Part shown: in pieces, positions 1 through 9,410 of the stretch
How positions within the stretch are numbered: position 1 is the first letter of the stretch
Layout: every line of letters begins with the position of its first letter
Assembly: GCF_003340565.1 (NCBI RefSeq)
Contig: NZ_QPLK01000009.1
Location: 84,111 to 148,110 of the forward strand
Length of the DNA stretch: 64,000 nucleotides
Source of the DNA: Rhodovulum sp. 12E13
Lineage (GTDB): Bacteria; Pseudomonadota; Alphaproteobacteria; Rhodobacterales; Rhodobacteraceae
Direction: 5' to 3'
Notes under the pieces: generated by a model
What the model saw: the letters and a program-made list of their open reading frames with translations, nothing else
The model's database searches: none
Told to the model about the DNA's origin: nothing
Made by a program: the position numbers and the translations under genes

Positions 1-921
1 CCATGTCCGCTGGCGCCGGTCGGCGGCCGCCAGCGCGGACTTGCCGATGAAGTCGGGCTTGGCCAGGTCGACCATGCCGCCGAGGCCCGCGGCGAAGGGC
101 GTCACCGAGGCGTCGAAGTCGGAGCCGGCATTGAGCAGCCCCGCCTCGATCCGCCGCGCGCCGCCGATGGCGACGGGCGTCAGGCCGTAGGGCGCGCCGG
201 CCTCCAGCAGCCGCGTGCCGACCGCCGCGACGTCGATATCGGGGCCGAGATAGACCTCCCAGCCCAGCTCGTTGGTGAACCCGGAGCGCGTGACGACCAC
301 TTCCTGCCCCGCGATGGTGACGCGGGTCGCGTCGAAGTAGCGAAAGCGGTCGGGGTAGGGGCCGTCGATGGCGTCGGCGAGGATGCGCAGCGACTCCGGC
401 CCCTGCACCTGGCTGATCCAGATATCGGGGTCGGAAACGCGCACCTCCATCCCGCGGGCATGGGCGCGCATCCAGTCGGTCAGGTCGCCGTCGGCCTGAC
501 CGTACCAGAACCGGTCCTCCGCCAGCCGCACGAGGATGCCGTCGAGCATCATGCCGCCGTCGTCGTAGCAGGCGATCTGGTAGCTGCAGCGGCCGACCGG
601 CGTCTTGCCCACGTCGCGCGTGAAGACGAGGTTGAGCAGGCGCACCGCGTCGGGGCCGGAGATCTCGATCGGCAGCTCGGCGGTGTGCCGCAGGATGGCG
701 TGGCGGCGCAGGCGCCAATACGCTTCGTCGGCTGGCACCGCGCCCATCGACATCGCGGTGAGCCGCCGGTTGTAGAGCGTGTAGCGCGGATCAAGGGGCA
801 ACTCCTGCCGCGCGAGCGGATGCGCCCGCATCGTGTTGCCGAACTCGCCGGGCCGGTCGGCCCCGTCGCCCATCGGCAGGACGGCGAAGCTCAGGTCGCG
901 CTCGAGGATGGTCATCGTCAT
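1..921 (-). CDS. GcvT-like folate-binding aminomethyltransferase/demethylase family protein (3' end outside window)
   Basis: The reading frame is open for 307 codons from the ATG at 921 to the window edge, so the C-terminus is missing. The sequence has the glycine-cleavage T-protein fold pattern: a segment around ISGPDAVRLLN, then TRDVGKTPVGRCSYQ, a GGMMLDG strand, and SGFTNELGWEVYLG. In this family these surround a tetrahydrofolate-accepting active site. Marine Rhodobacterales carry many GcvT paralogues, including the DMSP demethylase DmdA and demethylases of methylated amines. The pattern here does not match DmdA closely enough to name it. A second in-frame ATG lies at 915. Family assignment is firm; the substrate is unknown. 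Confidence 0.8.
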   Translation of the reverse strand, partial: MTMTILERDLSFAVLPMGDGADRPGEFGNTMRAHPLARQELPLDPRYTLYNRRLTAMSMGAVPADEAYWRLRRHAILRHTAELPIEISGPDAVRLLNLVFTRDVGKTPVGRCSYQIACYDDGGMMLDGILVRLAEDRFWYGQADGDLTDWMRAHARGMEVRVSDPDIWISQVQGPESLRILADAIDGPYPDRFRYFDATRVTIAGQEVVVTRSGFTNELGWEVYLGPDIDVAAVGTRLLEAGAPYGLTPVAIGGARRIEAGLLNAGSDFDASVTPFAAGLGGMVDLAKPDFIGKSALAAADRRQRTW

Positions 922-1395
922 TCCGCGTCTCCTCCCACGGTCGACGCCCCCGCCGCGCCTTGAGGTCTCCGGGCGTCCCCCGCCCATCGAGGCCGGCGTT
1001 GCGGCCGCGTTCCGGTCGCCCGCCCGCCCGCGCCTCGAGCGACGCCGGCGCAACGACCTCGGCATCCATGGTATCGCCCGGCGCCGCGCGCTCAGGCTCA
1101 TGCACGACGAGGTGGTGTGTCGTTGCGACATTGAAAGCGGCACGCCGATCACGATTTCAGCGCCGCGCGAACCCGCCGAGCCGCGGACGCACGCGAGGTG
1201 ACAGCCGAGACGGGCTCTCTGGCGTCGCACTGCCCCTTTTCGCGGCGCCCTGCCTGTCGCCCCACCCCTGAAAAATCGCGGTTGGCCTTCCCCGACGGCA
1301 TGTTAAAAGCGGCGCCGGATGGCGATCGGCAGAGCGACCTGCCCGGGCGCCGGCAAAGACGCAAGCAGCCCCCACCCCCGCACGAAGGCTCCGCC
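922..1395. other. Intergenic region, nothing recognised
   Basis: This 474-base gap separates the divergent GcvT-like gene and the MscS gene. I find no convincing small gene, hairpin terminator or repeat. Both flanking promoters should lie here, but no clear -35/-10 pair stands out in the GC-rich sequence. Confidence 0.5.
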
Positions 1396-2775
1396 ATGCA
1401 TCGCCTCGCCCTGATCTGCGCCCTGTTCGTTCCACTCCTGGTTTTCCCCGTGCCATCCTCCCTCGCGCAGGATGCCGCGCCGGCCGAGGCCCCGGCCGAC
1501 GCCCCCGCCCCGGCAGAGGCGGCCCCGCAAGAGGCATCCGACGCGCCGCCCGAGGCACCGGCCTATCCCGAGGGGCTCGACGACCCCGCGATCCCGCTGG
1601 ACGAGCTGCGGCTGCGCCTCGTGCCGCTGACGGTCGACGAATTGACCGCGCTGGCCGAGGCGTGGCGTGCCAATGCGCGCGACGCGACGCTCGCCGTGGT
1701 CGAGCAGAGCCTCGCCGTGCGCGCGGCCGACGGCGCGGCGAGCGAGGCCGATGTTGAGCGCCGCGCCGCGCTGATGGAGGCGCGCGGCGCCATATTCGAG
1801 CGCTACGCGGCCGTGGTGTCGAGCCTAGAGGCCAAGGGAGGCGACCCCGCGCTGATCGATTCGCTTCGCACCTATCGATCGGCCATCGCGGTCGAGGAAA
1901 CGGCCAACCTCGAGCCCGAGGAGATCGTGTCGAACGTGCTCAACTGGCTCGTCTCGCCCGAGGGCGGAATCCAGCTTGCCGTGCGCATCGCGGTGATCGT
2001 GGGGTCGCTGCTCGGCCTGCTGATCGTGGCCAGGATCGTGCGCGCCTGGGCGCGGCGGATGTTCCAGAGGGTGCCGAACCTGTCGAAGCTGCTGCAGGGC
2101 TTCCTCGCCATGGTCGTCTACTGGCTCGTGATCGCCGTGGGCCTGATGGTGGTGCTGGCCGCGCTGGGGGTGAACATCACGCCGCTCTTCGCGCTGGTCG
2201 GCGGCGCCTCGTTCATCGTGGCCTTCGCGTTGCAGGACACGCTGGGCAACCTGGCTGCGGGGCTGATGATCATGGTCAATCGCCCCTTCGACGAAGGCGA
2301 TTACGTCACCGTCGCGGGCGTGGGCGGAACGGTGAAGACCGTCTCGGTCGTCTCGACCACCGTGACGACGCCCGACAACCAGGTGATCGTGATCCCCAAT
2401 TCCAAGGTCTGGGGCGACGTGATCGTCAACACCACCGCCTCCGAGACGCGGCGCGTCGATCTGGTGTTCGGCATCGGATACGACGATTCGATCGAGCTTG
2501 CGCAGGAGACACTGGAGCAGGTGATCGGCAACCACCCCAAGGTGCTGGCCGACCCCGCGCCGGTGATCCGGGTGAACGAGCTCGGCGAGAGCTCGGTCAA
2601 CTTCGTCGCCCGCCCCTGGGTGCGCGCCGAGGATTACTGGGATGTCTACTGGGATCTCACGCGCCAGGTGAAGGAGGCCTTCGACGCCCGCGGCCTGACG
2701 ATCCCCTTCCCGCAGACCGAGATGCGCATCAAGGGCGACCCGCGCGGCGGCGCCGCCTTCTCCCCGGTCGCCTGA
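1396..2775 (+). CDS. Small-conductance mechanosensitive channel (MscS family)
   Basis: 459 aa. An N-terminal signal peptide (MHRLALICALF...SSLAQ) is followed by a roughly 40-residue Ala/Pro/Glu-rich linker and a helical periplasmic region. Membrane segments follow, and then the MscS pore helix and beta domain: the pattern GGASFIVAFALQDTLGNLAAGL is the hallmark TM3 region, with the next stretch NRPFDEGDYV and VVTTPDNQVIVIPN. Such channels gate on membrane tension and release solutes during hypo-osmotic shock. The ATG at 1396 is chosen because it begins the signal peptide; upstream in-frame codons lack such a start. The gene stands alone and converges on ribokinase. Confidence 0.93.
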   Translation: MHRLALICALFVPLLVFPVPSSLAQDAAPAEAPADAPAPAEAAPQEASDAPPEAPAYPEGLDDPAIPLDELRLRLVPLTVDELTALAEAWRANARDATLAVVEQSLAVRAADGAASEADVERRAALMEARGAIFERYAAVVSSLEAKGGDPALIDSLRTYRSAIAVEETANLEPEEIVSNVLNWLVSPEGGIQLAVRIAVIVGSLLGLLIVARIVRAWARRMFQRVPNLSKLLQGFLAMVVYWLVIAVGLMVVLAALGVNITPLFALVGGASFIVAFALQDTLGNLAAGLMIMVNRPFDEGDYVTVAGVGGTVKTVSVVSTTVTTPDNQVIVIPNSKVWGDVIVNTTASETRRVDLVFGIGYDDSIELAQETLEQVIGNHPKVLADPAPVIRVNELGESSVNFVARPWVRAEDYWDVYWDLTRQVKEAFDARGLTIPFPQTEMRIKGDPRGGAAFSPVA

Positions 2776-2894
2776 GCCACCGCCGCGGGGGGCGGGCAGG
2801 GCTCTGGCCCGGCTGCACCCGACGAGTCGAGCAAACGGCGCGGTCCGGCAGCCTCACGGCGGCACCCGGCCGGCGCCCGAGGCGCCGCTCGGCA

Positions 2895-3845
2895 TCATTG
2901 GCATCGCCGCGCCCCGGCCCCGCACAGCAACGCGTCGATCTCGGGCCGCGCGGGCATCGCCGGCACCGTGCCCGCCTTCGTCACCGACAGCGCGGCGGTC
3001 GCCGTGGCGAAGCGCGCCGCCTCCCGCAGCGGGCGCCCCTCGGCCAGCGCCACGGCGAGCCCGCCGGTGAAGGCGTCGCCCGCGCCCGTCGTCTCGACCA
3101 CCGGGCCGGCGCTCATCCCGGGCACCAGCTCTGCCGTGTCGCCGTCATGCACGAGCGCCCCCGTCGCGCCCAGCGTGAGGATCGCGGCGCCCGCCCCCGC
3201 TGCGCAAAGGGCGGCGGCCGCCTCTTCGGCCCCCTCGGGCGTCTCTACCGCACGGCCGGTGAGCGCGCCCGCCTCGGTGGCGTTCGGCGTGACCACGTCG
3301 CAGAGCGCCAGCATCCCGAGGGGCAAGGCGGCGGCGGGGGCGGGGTTGAGGATCGTCGTCACCCCCGCCGCGCGGGCGATCCGAAGCGCGCGGTGCGCCG
3401 CGTCGACCGGCTGCTCGAGCTGGGTGACGAGCACGCGCGCCGCCCCGATCACGTCGGCCCAGCCGTCGACATCGCCGGTCGTGATCGTCGCCGCCGCGCC
3501 GGGGCACACGATGATGGCATTGTCGCCCGTCCCCGCCTCGACGAAGACGTAGGCCGCCCCCGTCTGCCCGCCCGGCACCCTTGGCGCATGGGGTGCTATC
3601 CCCTCGTCCGCCCATGTCGCCAGCGCGAGGTCGGCGAAGGCGTCGTCGCCAAGCTTCGTCAGCATCGCCACGCGCCCCTCGCTCCGGCCCGCCGCCCGCG
3701 CGGCCGCCACCGCCTGGTTCGAGCCCTTGCCGCCCGGCCGCAGGGCGAAGCTCTCGCCCAGGATCGTCTCGCCCATCGCCGGCTGCCGCGGCGCGCGGTA
3801 GGTGGTATCGGCGTTGAAGACGCCGAGAACGACGATATCGGCCAT
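2895..3845 (-). CDS. rbsK: Ribokinase (PfkB family)
   Basis: 316 aa. This protein phosphorylates ribose, or a related sugar, at the terminal hydroxyl using ATP. The N-terminal PfkB signature RPGGKGSNQAVAAAR and the C-terminal signature TTGAGDAFTGGLAVAL, containing the catalytic Asp, are both present. The segment LNPAPA typical of ribokinases is also seen. It lies divergently from the FAH hydrolase/KDPG aldolase pair, suggesting a small sugar-catabolism locus. No sugar transporter is adjacent, so the actual sugar could differ from ribose. Confidence 0.9.
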   Translation of the reverse strand: MADIVVLGVFNADTTYRAPRQPAMGETILGESFALRPGGKGSNQAVAAARAAGRSEGRVAMLTKLGDDAFADLALATWADEGIAPHAPRVPGGQTGAAYVFVEAGTGDNAIIVCPGAAATITTGDVDGWADVIGAARVLVTQLEQPVDAAHRALRIARAAGVTTILNPAPAAALPLGMLALCDVVTPNATEAGALTGRAVETPEGAEEAAAALCAAGAGAAILTLGATGALVHDGDTAELVPGMSAGPVVETTGAGDAFTGGLAVALAEGRPLREAARFATATAALSVTKAGTVPAMPARPEIDALLCGAGARRCQ

Positions 3846-3964
3846 GCGCGCCCCTCCCTTGTGCCCGTGCAGCCTAGGCGGGACGGCAGCCGGCGCAAGC
3901 GGGCGCCTTGCGGCGGCGCAGGGCGGGCGCTAGGCCCGTCGAAACGTCAGGGGAGGGGATCAGG

Positions 3965-4813
3965 ATGAGACTGGTGCGCTACGGAGAGGCGGGCACGGAG
4001 GCGCCCGGCATGATCGACGACTCGGGCACGCTGCGCGACCTGTCGGGCGAGGTGGCCGACATCGCCGGCGAGGCGCTTTTGCCCGAGACGCTCGCGCGCC
4101 TCGCCGCGCTCGACGCCGCCGCGCTGCCCGCGGTAGAGGGAGCGCCGCGCCTCGGCGCGTGCGTCGGCCGCGTCGGCAAGCTGATCGGGATCGGCCTCAA
4201 CTACGCCGATCACGCGGCCGAGGCGGGCCAGCCCGTCCCGCCGGAACCGGTGGTCTTTCTCAAGGCGACGAGCGCGATCTGCGGGCCGGCCGACGACGTG
4301 ATCCTGCCCCCCGGCGCCGACAAGACCGACTGGGAGGTGGAGCTGGGCGTCGTGATCGGGCGCGAGGCGCGCTATGTCGCCGAGGCCGACGCGCTGGCCC
4401 ATGTGGCGGGCTACTGCGTGGTCAACGACGTCTCCGACCGCGGCTGGCAGATGGACCGCGCCGGCCAGTGGACGAAGGGCAAGTCGGCCGACACCTTCGC
4501 GCCCCTAGGGCCATGGCTGGTGACGGCCGACGCGGTGCGCGACCCGCAGGCCCGGCGCCTGACGCTCGACATCGACGGTCGGCGGATGCAGGACGGCTCG
4601 ACCGAGACGATGGTCTACGGCGTCGCGCATCTGGTGCATTACCTCAGCCACGTGATGAGCCTTCAGCCGGGCGACGTCATCTCGACGGGCACGCCCCCCG
4701 GCGTCGCGCTCGGCCGCGCCGACACGCCGTGGCTGCGGCCCGGTCAGGTGATGGAGGCCGAGGTCGAGGGGCTGGGCCGACAGCGCAACCGGATCGTCGC
4801 CGCGCCCGGGTGA
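3965..4813 (+). CDS. Fumarylacetoacetate hydrolase family protein (2,4-diketo-3-deoxy-sugar-acid hydrolase/ureidoglycolate lyase-like)
   Basis: 282 aa. The FAH fold is clear: IGIGLNYADHAAE, then the metal-binding region DWEVELGVVIG, NDVSDRGWQ, and the C-terminal STGTPPGVALG. The family cleaves C-C bonds of beta-diketo acids with Mg2+. Members with these motifs are often annotated ureidoglycolate lyase, but several act in L-fucose or L-rhamnose acid breakdown as 2,4-diketo-3-deoxy-sugar-acid hydrolases. A KDPG-type aldolase directly downstream supports a sugar-acid role; this is inference. The ATG at 3965 follows a strong purine-rich ribosome-binding site (AGGGGAGGGG at about 3950). Confidence 0.85.
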   Translation: MRLVRYGEAGTEAPGMIDDSGTLRDLSGEVADIAGEALLPETLARLAALDAAALPAVEGAPRLGACVGRVGKLIGIGLNYADHAAEAGQPVPPEPVVFLKATSAICGPADDVILPPGADKTDWEVELGVVIGREARYVAEADALAHVAGYCVVNDVSDRGWQMDRAGQWTKGKSADTFAPLGPWLVTADAVRDPQARRLTLDIDGRRMQDGSTETMVYGVAHLVHYLSHVMSLQPGDVISTGTPPGVALGRADTPWLRPGQVMEAEVEGLGRQRNRIVAAPG

Positions 4814-4822
4814 TCCCTCGCG

Positions 4823-4850
4823 GCGCGAAGCAAGGTCGACTTCGCGCTTT
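4823..4850 (+). terminator. Putative terminator hairpin after the FAH-family gene
   Basis: A perfect 8-bp stem (GCGCGAAG at 4823-4830 paired with CTTCGCGC at 4840-4847) encloses a 9-nt loop and is followed by TTT. It begins 10 bases after the FAH stop codon. It could end or attenuate transcription before the aldolase gene. Confidence 0.5.
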
Positions 4851-4889
4851 GCCGGCGCTAGCAGGGGCCGACAGGCGAGGGAGGGCACG

Positions 4890-5534
4890 ATGGACACCTT
4901 TGCAGAGCTGGGCCGGCACGGCGTCGTGCCAGTGATCGAGATCGACGATGCGGCCCACGCCTTGCCCCTCGCCGATGCGCTCGCCGCGGGCGGGCTGCCC
5001 GTGGCCGAGATCACCTTTCGCACCCCGGCCGCACGCGACGCGATCGCGGCCGTTGCGGCGCAGCGCCCCGACATGCTGGTGGGGGCCGGCACCGTGCTGA
5101 CGCCCGCGCAGGTCGATGCGGCGCGGGAGGCCGGCGCCCGTTACGGCCTCGCACCGGGGCTGAACCGCGCGGTTCGCGCGCGGGCGGCCGAGGCCGGGCT
5201 GCCCTTCGCCCCCGGCGTGATGACCCCCTCCGAGATCGAGCAGGCGCTGGAGGCGGGCTGCGCGATGGTGAAGTTCTTCCCCGCCATGGCGGCGGGCGGC
5301 CCGGCCATGCTCAAGGCGATCGCCGGTCCCTATGCGCATACCGGCATCGGCTTCAACCCGACCGGTGGCGTCACCTTGGACACGTTGAAGGACTGGCTGG
5401 CGTTGCCGCAGGTCCGCGCGGTGGGGGGCACCTGGATCGCATCGCGCGCCGACATCGCCGCCGAACGGTGGGAGGCCATCGCCGAAAACGCCCGCGCCGC
5501 GGTCGACCGCGTGGCCCGGGTGCGCGCCGGCTGA
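4890..5534 (+). CDS. eda: 2-dehydro-3-deoxy-phosphogluconate/4-hydroxy-2-oxoglutarate aldolase
   Basis: 214 aa, the normal length for the class I KDPG/KHG aldolase. It cleaves KDPG to pyruvate and glyceraldehyde-3-phosphate in the Entner-Doudoroff pathway. Visible motifs are AEITFRTPAA (with the catalytic Glu), VGAGTVLTPAQ, FAPGVMTPSEIEQAL, and MVKFFPA, whose Lys (about residue 128) should form the Schiff base. The next segment, FNPTGGV, binds phosphate. It follows the FAH-family gene by 76 bases, separated by a hairpin, so the two may be only partly co-transcribed. Confidence 0.92.
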   Translation: MDTFAELGRHGVVPVIEIDDAAHALPLADALAAGGLPVAEITFRTPAARDAIAAVAAQRPDMLVGAGTVLTPAQVDAAREAGARYGLAPGLNRAVRARAAEAGLPFAPGVMTPSEIEQALEAGCAMVKFFPAMAAGGPAMLKAIAGPYAHTGIGFNPTGGVTLDTLKDWLALPQVRAVGGTWIASRADIAAERWEAIAENARAAVDRVARVRAG

Positions 5535-5545
5535 ACGGCGGCCGC

Positions 5546-6256
5546 TCAGGCGCCCGGAAACGCCGCCTCGAGAGCGATCTCGACCATCTCGGCAAAGCCC
5601 GACTGTCGCTCGGGCGCCTCGAGCGCGGCGCCGGTCAGCAGGTGGTCGGACACCGTCAGCACGGCCAGCGCCCGCCGGCCATGGCGCGCGGCCACGGTGT
5701 AGAGTTCGGCCGCCTCCATCTCGACGGCGAGGATGCCGTGGCGCGTCATCTCCTCGTTGAGATCGGGTCGCTCGTCGTAGAACACGTCGGAGCTGTAGAT
5801 ACCGCCCACATGCAGCCCCGTGCCCCGCGCCTCGGCCGCCCTGGCCGCCGCCGACAGGAGGCTCCAGTCGGCGCAGGGCGCATAGTTCAACTCGCGGAAG
5901 ATGCCGCGCGACGGCGTCGAGAGGGTCGAGGCGGTCATCGCGAGGATCACGTCGCGCAGATGCACGTCGGATTGCATCGCCCCGCAGGAGCCGATGCGGA
6001 TCAGCGTCTGCGCCCCGTAGTCGCGGATCAGTTCGTTGGCGTAGATCGACAGCGACGGCATCCCCATGCCCGAGCCGTGGATGGTCACCCGGTTTCCCCG
6101 CCAGGTGCCGGTAAAGCCCAGCATCCCCCGCACCTCGTTGACGCAGACCGGATCGGTCAGAAAGGTCTCGGCCGCCCACTTCGCGCGCAGGGGATCGCCC
6201 GGCATCAGCACGGTCTTGGCGATCTGCCCCTTTTCGGCCCCGATATGGATCGTCAT
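5546..6256 (-). CDS. deoD: Purine-nucleoside phosphorylase, DeoD type
   Basis: 236 aa. It catalyses phosphorolysis of purine (deoxy)ribonucleosides in purine salvage. Motifs of the hexameric DeoD class are present: [12 protein letters not shown] (phosphate site), [19 protein letters not shown] (ribose contact) and TVSDHL, with the catalytic Asp. The ATG at 6256 is used because the protein then starts [10 protein letters not shown], as homologues do; an upstream in-frame ATG at 6400 would add a low-complexity tail. It converges on the aldolase gene, with stops about 11 bases apart. Confidence 0.95.
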   Translation of the reverse strand: MTIHIGAEKGQIAKTVLMPGDPLRAKWAAETFLTDPVCVNEVRGMLGFTGTWRGNRVTIHGSGMGMPSLSIYANELIRDYGAQTLIRIGSCGAMQSDVHLRDVILAMTASTLSTPSRGIFRELNYAPCADWSLLSAAARAAEARGTGLHVGGIYSSDVFYDERPDLNEEMTRHGILAVEMEAAELYTVAARHGRRALAVLTVSDHLLTGAALEAPERQSGFAEMVEIALEAAFPGA

Positions 6257-6336
6257 CTGTCGCCCCCGCTCAAACCCGTTGCCCGGGCGCCGCCCGCATG
6301 CGACCCTACCGCTATCGCGTCGCGGGAACGGTGGGA

Positions 6337-6903
6337 ATGCGGAAAAGGGCTTTGGCAGGGGCATGGGGCGTCGCCGCTCTGGTGGCGTCCGCGCCGGCAC
6401 TGGTGCCGGCCGAGCCCGGCTTCACCTACGAGCCCGGATTCAGCCCCATCGAACGTGCCCTGGTGTTGGCGCTCTTCACGGCGGTCCAGCCCCGGTCGAT
6501 CGCCGACGATATCGAGATCTGCGGCTACATCTACCGCGATTCGGCGGGGCAATTGCGCGCCACGGCGGCCGAGGACGGAGACAAGGAGACCTGCATGGCC
6601 CCGTGGCCCGCGTGGGGAGAGCCGCTCGCCTCGTGGCACACCCATGGCGCGTTCGACGCCGACCTGTGGACAGAGGTGCCGTCGGCCCGCGATCTGCAGG
6701 CCGACCACTACGAGGGGGTCGACGGCTGGGTGGCGACGCCGGGCGGCCGGTTGTGGCATGTCGACGGCGTCAACCGGATCGCCACGCTGGTCTGCGGCCC
6801 CGGCTGCCTGCCGGCGGATGCCGACTACGATCCCGACCTGTCGGGGCCGGTCGGCACACGCTACACCCTCGACGACCTTCTGGACAAGTTCGCCGAGGAG
6901 TGA
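6337..6903 (+). CDS. Exported DUF4329 domain protein with JAMM-like residues
   Basis: 188 aa. The N-terminus [25 protein letters not shown] looks like a signal peptide, which is why the ATG at 6337 is preferred over one at 6298. The mature part carries EICGYIYRD, then SWHTHGAFD, then PSARDLQAD. The order Glu, H-x-H, S-x-x-D resembles the JAB1/MPN (JAMM) metal site, although the spacing between H-x-H and Ser is longer than usual. DUF4329 is the domain I associate with this arrangement; the function is not established. Four Cys residues could form disulfides in the periplasm. The gene is alone, between deoD and an H-NS-like gene. Confidence 0.7.
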   Translation: MRKRALAGAWGVAALVASAPALVPAEPGFTYEPGFSPIERALVLALFTAVQPRSIADDIEICGYIYRDSAGQLRATAAEDGDKETCMAPWPAWGEPLASWHTHGAFDADLWTEVPSARDLQADHYEGVDGWVATPGGRLWHVDGVNRIATLVCGPGCLPADADYDPDLSGPVGTRYTLDDLLDKFAEE

Positions 6904-6954
6904 GCGACGGTCGGTCTGGCGAGTGTCACGCTGTCGCGCCCGCCAGTGCCGGGT

Positions 6955-7293
6955 TCAGATCGCGAGCTTCTCGAGGTTGCCCTGCTGCTCGGCTTCCTTG
7001 ATCCAGTCCGGCTTGCGGCCGCGGCCCGACCAGGTCTTTTTCGGATCGGTCGGGTGACGGTATTTCGGCGGATTGACCGGGCCCGCCGAACGCGCCTTGC
7101 GCCGGCCGCGGCCCTTGCCCGAGGGGGCAACGCCAAGCTCGGCAAGCGAAAAGCCGTATTTGCCCGCCGCTTCCTCGGCGGCCCTGCGTGCCTCTTCGCG
7201 CTCGCGGTCGGCGAGCGACTCGAGCGCCGCGTCGACGCGGGCGCGCAGGTCGGTCAGCTCTTCGCGGCTCATCTTTTCGAGGTCGATTTTCAT
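6955..7293 (-). CDS. H-NS/HvrA-family DNA-binding protein
   Basis: 112 aa. An N-terminal helical dimerisation region (about residues 1-48, rich in Glu/Arg/Ala heptads) is followed by a basic linker (GKGRGRRKARS). The C-terminal H-NS DNA-binding motif is KYRHPTDPKKTWSGRGRKPDW, in which the W-x-G-R-G core contacts AT-rich minor grooves. In Rhodobacter this family includes HvrA and Spb, regulators of photosynthesis genes. The ATG at 7293 is preceded by a good ribosome-binding site (GGGAGA), and gives the usual start MKIDLEKMS. Confidence 0.9.
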   Translation of the reverse strand: MKIDLEKMSREELTDLRARVDAALESLADREREEARRAAEEAAGKYGFSLAELGVAPSGKGRGRRKARSAGPVNPPKYRHPTDPKKTWSGRGRKPDWIKEAEQQGNLEKLAI

Positions 7294-7385
7294 ATCGGTC
7301 TCCCTTCCATGCGGGAGACCACATATCGGCAAATTCCGAAAAGACAATTAGCCCCGTCGCGGAAAGTCCCCTTTTCGGCGACCTG

Positions 7386-9410
7386 TCATTCCGCTGCCAC
7401 GCGCCCCGGATCGGCGAGCTGCACGATATCGCCCATGATCCGGTTCAGCTCGAAATCCTTGGGCGTGTAGACGCGCGCGACGCCCATCGCCTCGAGCCTT
7501 TTCGCGTCGTCCTCGGGAATGATCCCGCCGACGATCACCGGAATGTGCCCGAGGCCCGCGGCGCGCAGCCTGTCCATCAGCTCGCGCATAAGCGGCATGT
7601 GGCTGCCCGAGAGAATCGACAGCCCGATCACGTGCGGCGCCTCGCGCTCGGCCGCGGCCACGATCTCGTCGGGAGTCAGGCGAATGCCCTCGTAGTCGAT
7701 CTCCATTCCGCAGTCGCGCGCGCGGAAAACGATCTGCTCGGCGCCGTTGGAATGGCCGTCGAGCCCCGGCTTGCCCATCATGAACTTCAACCGCCGCCCC
7801 AGCCGATCCGACACGGCATCCACCTCGGCGCGCAGATCGTCGAGACCCTCGGTCTTGTTCGAGGGGCTGCGCGACACGCCGGTCGGCCCGCGATACTGCC
7901 CGAAGACCGCGCGCATCACGCCGGCCCATTCGCCGGTGGTCACGCCCGCCTTCGCCGCCGCGATGGAGGGCGGCATCACGTTGTCTCCCGTCTCGGCCGC
8001 CTTGCGCAGCGCCTCGAGCGCCCGGGTCACCGCCGAGTCGTCGCGCGCCTCGCGCCAGGCGTTCAGCCGCGCCACCTGGTCGGCCTCGACCCCTTCGTCG
8101 ACCACGAGGATGCCGCCCTGCTCGTCGACGAGCGGCGAGGGCTCGCACTCGACATACTTGTTCACGCCCACGACCACGGTCTGGCCCGTCTCGATCCCGT
8201 TCACCCGGTCGGCGTTGGCGCTGACCAGTTGCGCCTTCATGTAGTCGATCGCCTCGATGGCACCGCCCATCGCGTCGATATTGGCCAGCTCCGCCCGCGC
8301 CCCCTCCTTCAGCGCCTCGACCTTGCGCTCGACCGCCGGATTGCCGTCGAACAGATCGTCATATTCCAATAGGTCGGTCTCGTAGGCGAGGATCTGCTGC
8401 ATCCTCAGCGACCATTGCTGATCCCACGGGCGCGGCAGGCCGAGCGCCTCGTTCCACGCCGGCAACTGGACAGCCCGCGCCCGCGCCCTTTTCGACAATG
8501 TGACCGCGAGCATTTCCAGAAGTATGCGGTAGACGTTGTTTTCGGGCTGCTGCTCCGTCAATCCAAGGGAATTGACCTGCACGCCATACCGGAAGCGCCG
8601 AAACTTGGGGTTATCGACGCCATAGCGAGCGCGCGTGATCTCGTCCCACAGATCGACGAAGGCGCGCATCTTGCACATTTCCGCGACGAAGCGGATGCCG
8701 GCGTTCACGAAAAAGGAAATGCGGCCGACGAGGATCGGGAAATCCTCGTCGGGCACCTGGCCCTTGAGGTCGTCCAGCACGGCCGTCGCCGTGGCCAGCG
8801 CGAAGGCGAGCTCCTGCTCGGGCGTCGCGCCCGCCTCCTGAAGATGGTAGGAGCAGACGTTCATCGGGTTCCATTTCGGAACCTCGCGGTAGCAGAAGGC
8901 GGCGACGTCGGTGATCAGGCGAAGCGACGGCTTCGGCGGGCAGATATAGGTGCCGCGGCTGAGATACTCCTTGATGATGTCGTTCTGCACCGTGCCCGAC
9001 AGCTTGGCGACGTCGGCGCCCTGCTCCTCGGCCACCGCGATATAGAGGGCGAGCAGCCACGGCGCGGTGGCGTTGATCGTCATCGAGGTGTTCATCTGCT
9101 CGAGGGGGATCTGCTCGAACAACGTGCGCATGTCGCCCAGATGCGCGATCGGCACGCCGACCTTGCCCACCTCGCCGCGGGCAAGCTCGTGATCGCTGTC
9201 GTAGCCGGTCTGCGTCGGCAGGTCGAAGGCGACAGAGAGCCCCGTCTGCCCGCGGGCGAGGTTGCCCCGGTAAAGCGCGTTCGAGGCGGCAGCCGTCGAG
9301 TGGCCCGCATAGGTGCGGAAGAGCCAGGGCTTGTCGCGCTCGCGGGCGGCGGCCGCGTCGGCGCGCGTGTCGTCCTTGTCGCCCGCCTCGGTGGTAAACT
9401 TGCTGGCCAT
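7386..9410 (-). CDS. ecm: Ethylmalonyl-CoA mutase (adenosylcobalamin-dependent)
   Basis: 674 aa. The enzyme interconverts ethylmalonyl-CoA and methylsuccinyl-CoA in the ethylmalonyl-CoA pathway of acetate/C2 assimilation. The N-terminal mutase barrel begins at DKPWLFRTYAGHSTA with TGLSVAFDLPTQTGYDSD. The C-terminal B12 domain has GLDGHSNG, where the His at about residue 553 is the lower cobalt ligand. A methylmalonyl-CoA mutase with the same fold is the main alternative; the close link to ccr and the single-chain form with MNTSMTINATAPW favour Ecm. The start at 9410 is chosen for its GGAGG site. The gene faces away from the acyltransferase and ccr. Confidence 0.9.
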   Translation of the reverse strand: MASKFTTEAGDKDDTRADAAAARERDKPWLFRTYAGHSTAAASNALYRGNLARGQTGLSVAFDLPTQTGYDSDHELARGEVGKVGVPIAHLGDMRTLFEQIPLEQMNTSMTINATAPWLLALYIAVAEEQGADVAKLSGTVQNDIIKEYLSRGTYICPPKPSLRLITDVAAFCYREVPKWNPMNVCSYHLQEAGATPEQELAFALATATAVLDDLKGQVPDEDFPILVGRISFFVNAGIRFVAEMCKMRAFVDLWDEITRARYGVDNPKFRRFRYGVQVNSLGLTEQQPENNVYRILLEMLAVTLSKRARARAVQLPAWNEALGLPRPWDQQWSLRMQQILAYETDLLEYDDLFDGNPAVERKVEALKEGARAELANIDAMGGAIEAIDYMKAQLVSANADRVNGIETGQTVVVGVNKYVECEPSPLVDEQGGILVVDEGVEADQVARLNAWREARDDSAVTRALEALRKAAETGDNVMPPSIAAAKAGVTTGEWAGVMRAVFGQYRGPTGVSRSPSNKTEGLDDLRAEVDAVSDRLGRRLKFMMGKPGLDGHSNGAEQIVFRARDCGMEIDYEGIRLTPDEIVAAAEREAPHVIGLSILSGSHMPLMRELMDRLRAAGLGHIPVIVGGIIPEDDAKRLEAMGVARVYTPKDFELNRIMGDIVQLADPGRVAAE

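Noticed and set aside
1..921. Naming the left-edge gene dmdA (DMSP demethylase).
   Set aside because: The GcvT fold is clear, but the segments seen do not match DmdA well and the C-terminus is missing, so only the family is given.
7386..9410. Methylmalonyl-CoA mutase instead of ethylmalonyl-CoA mutase.
   Set aside because: The two share the fold, but single-chain architecture, the N-terminal pattern and linkage to ccr fit Ecm better. A tree of both families would settle it.
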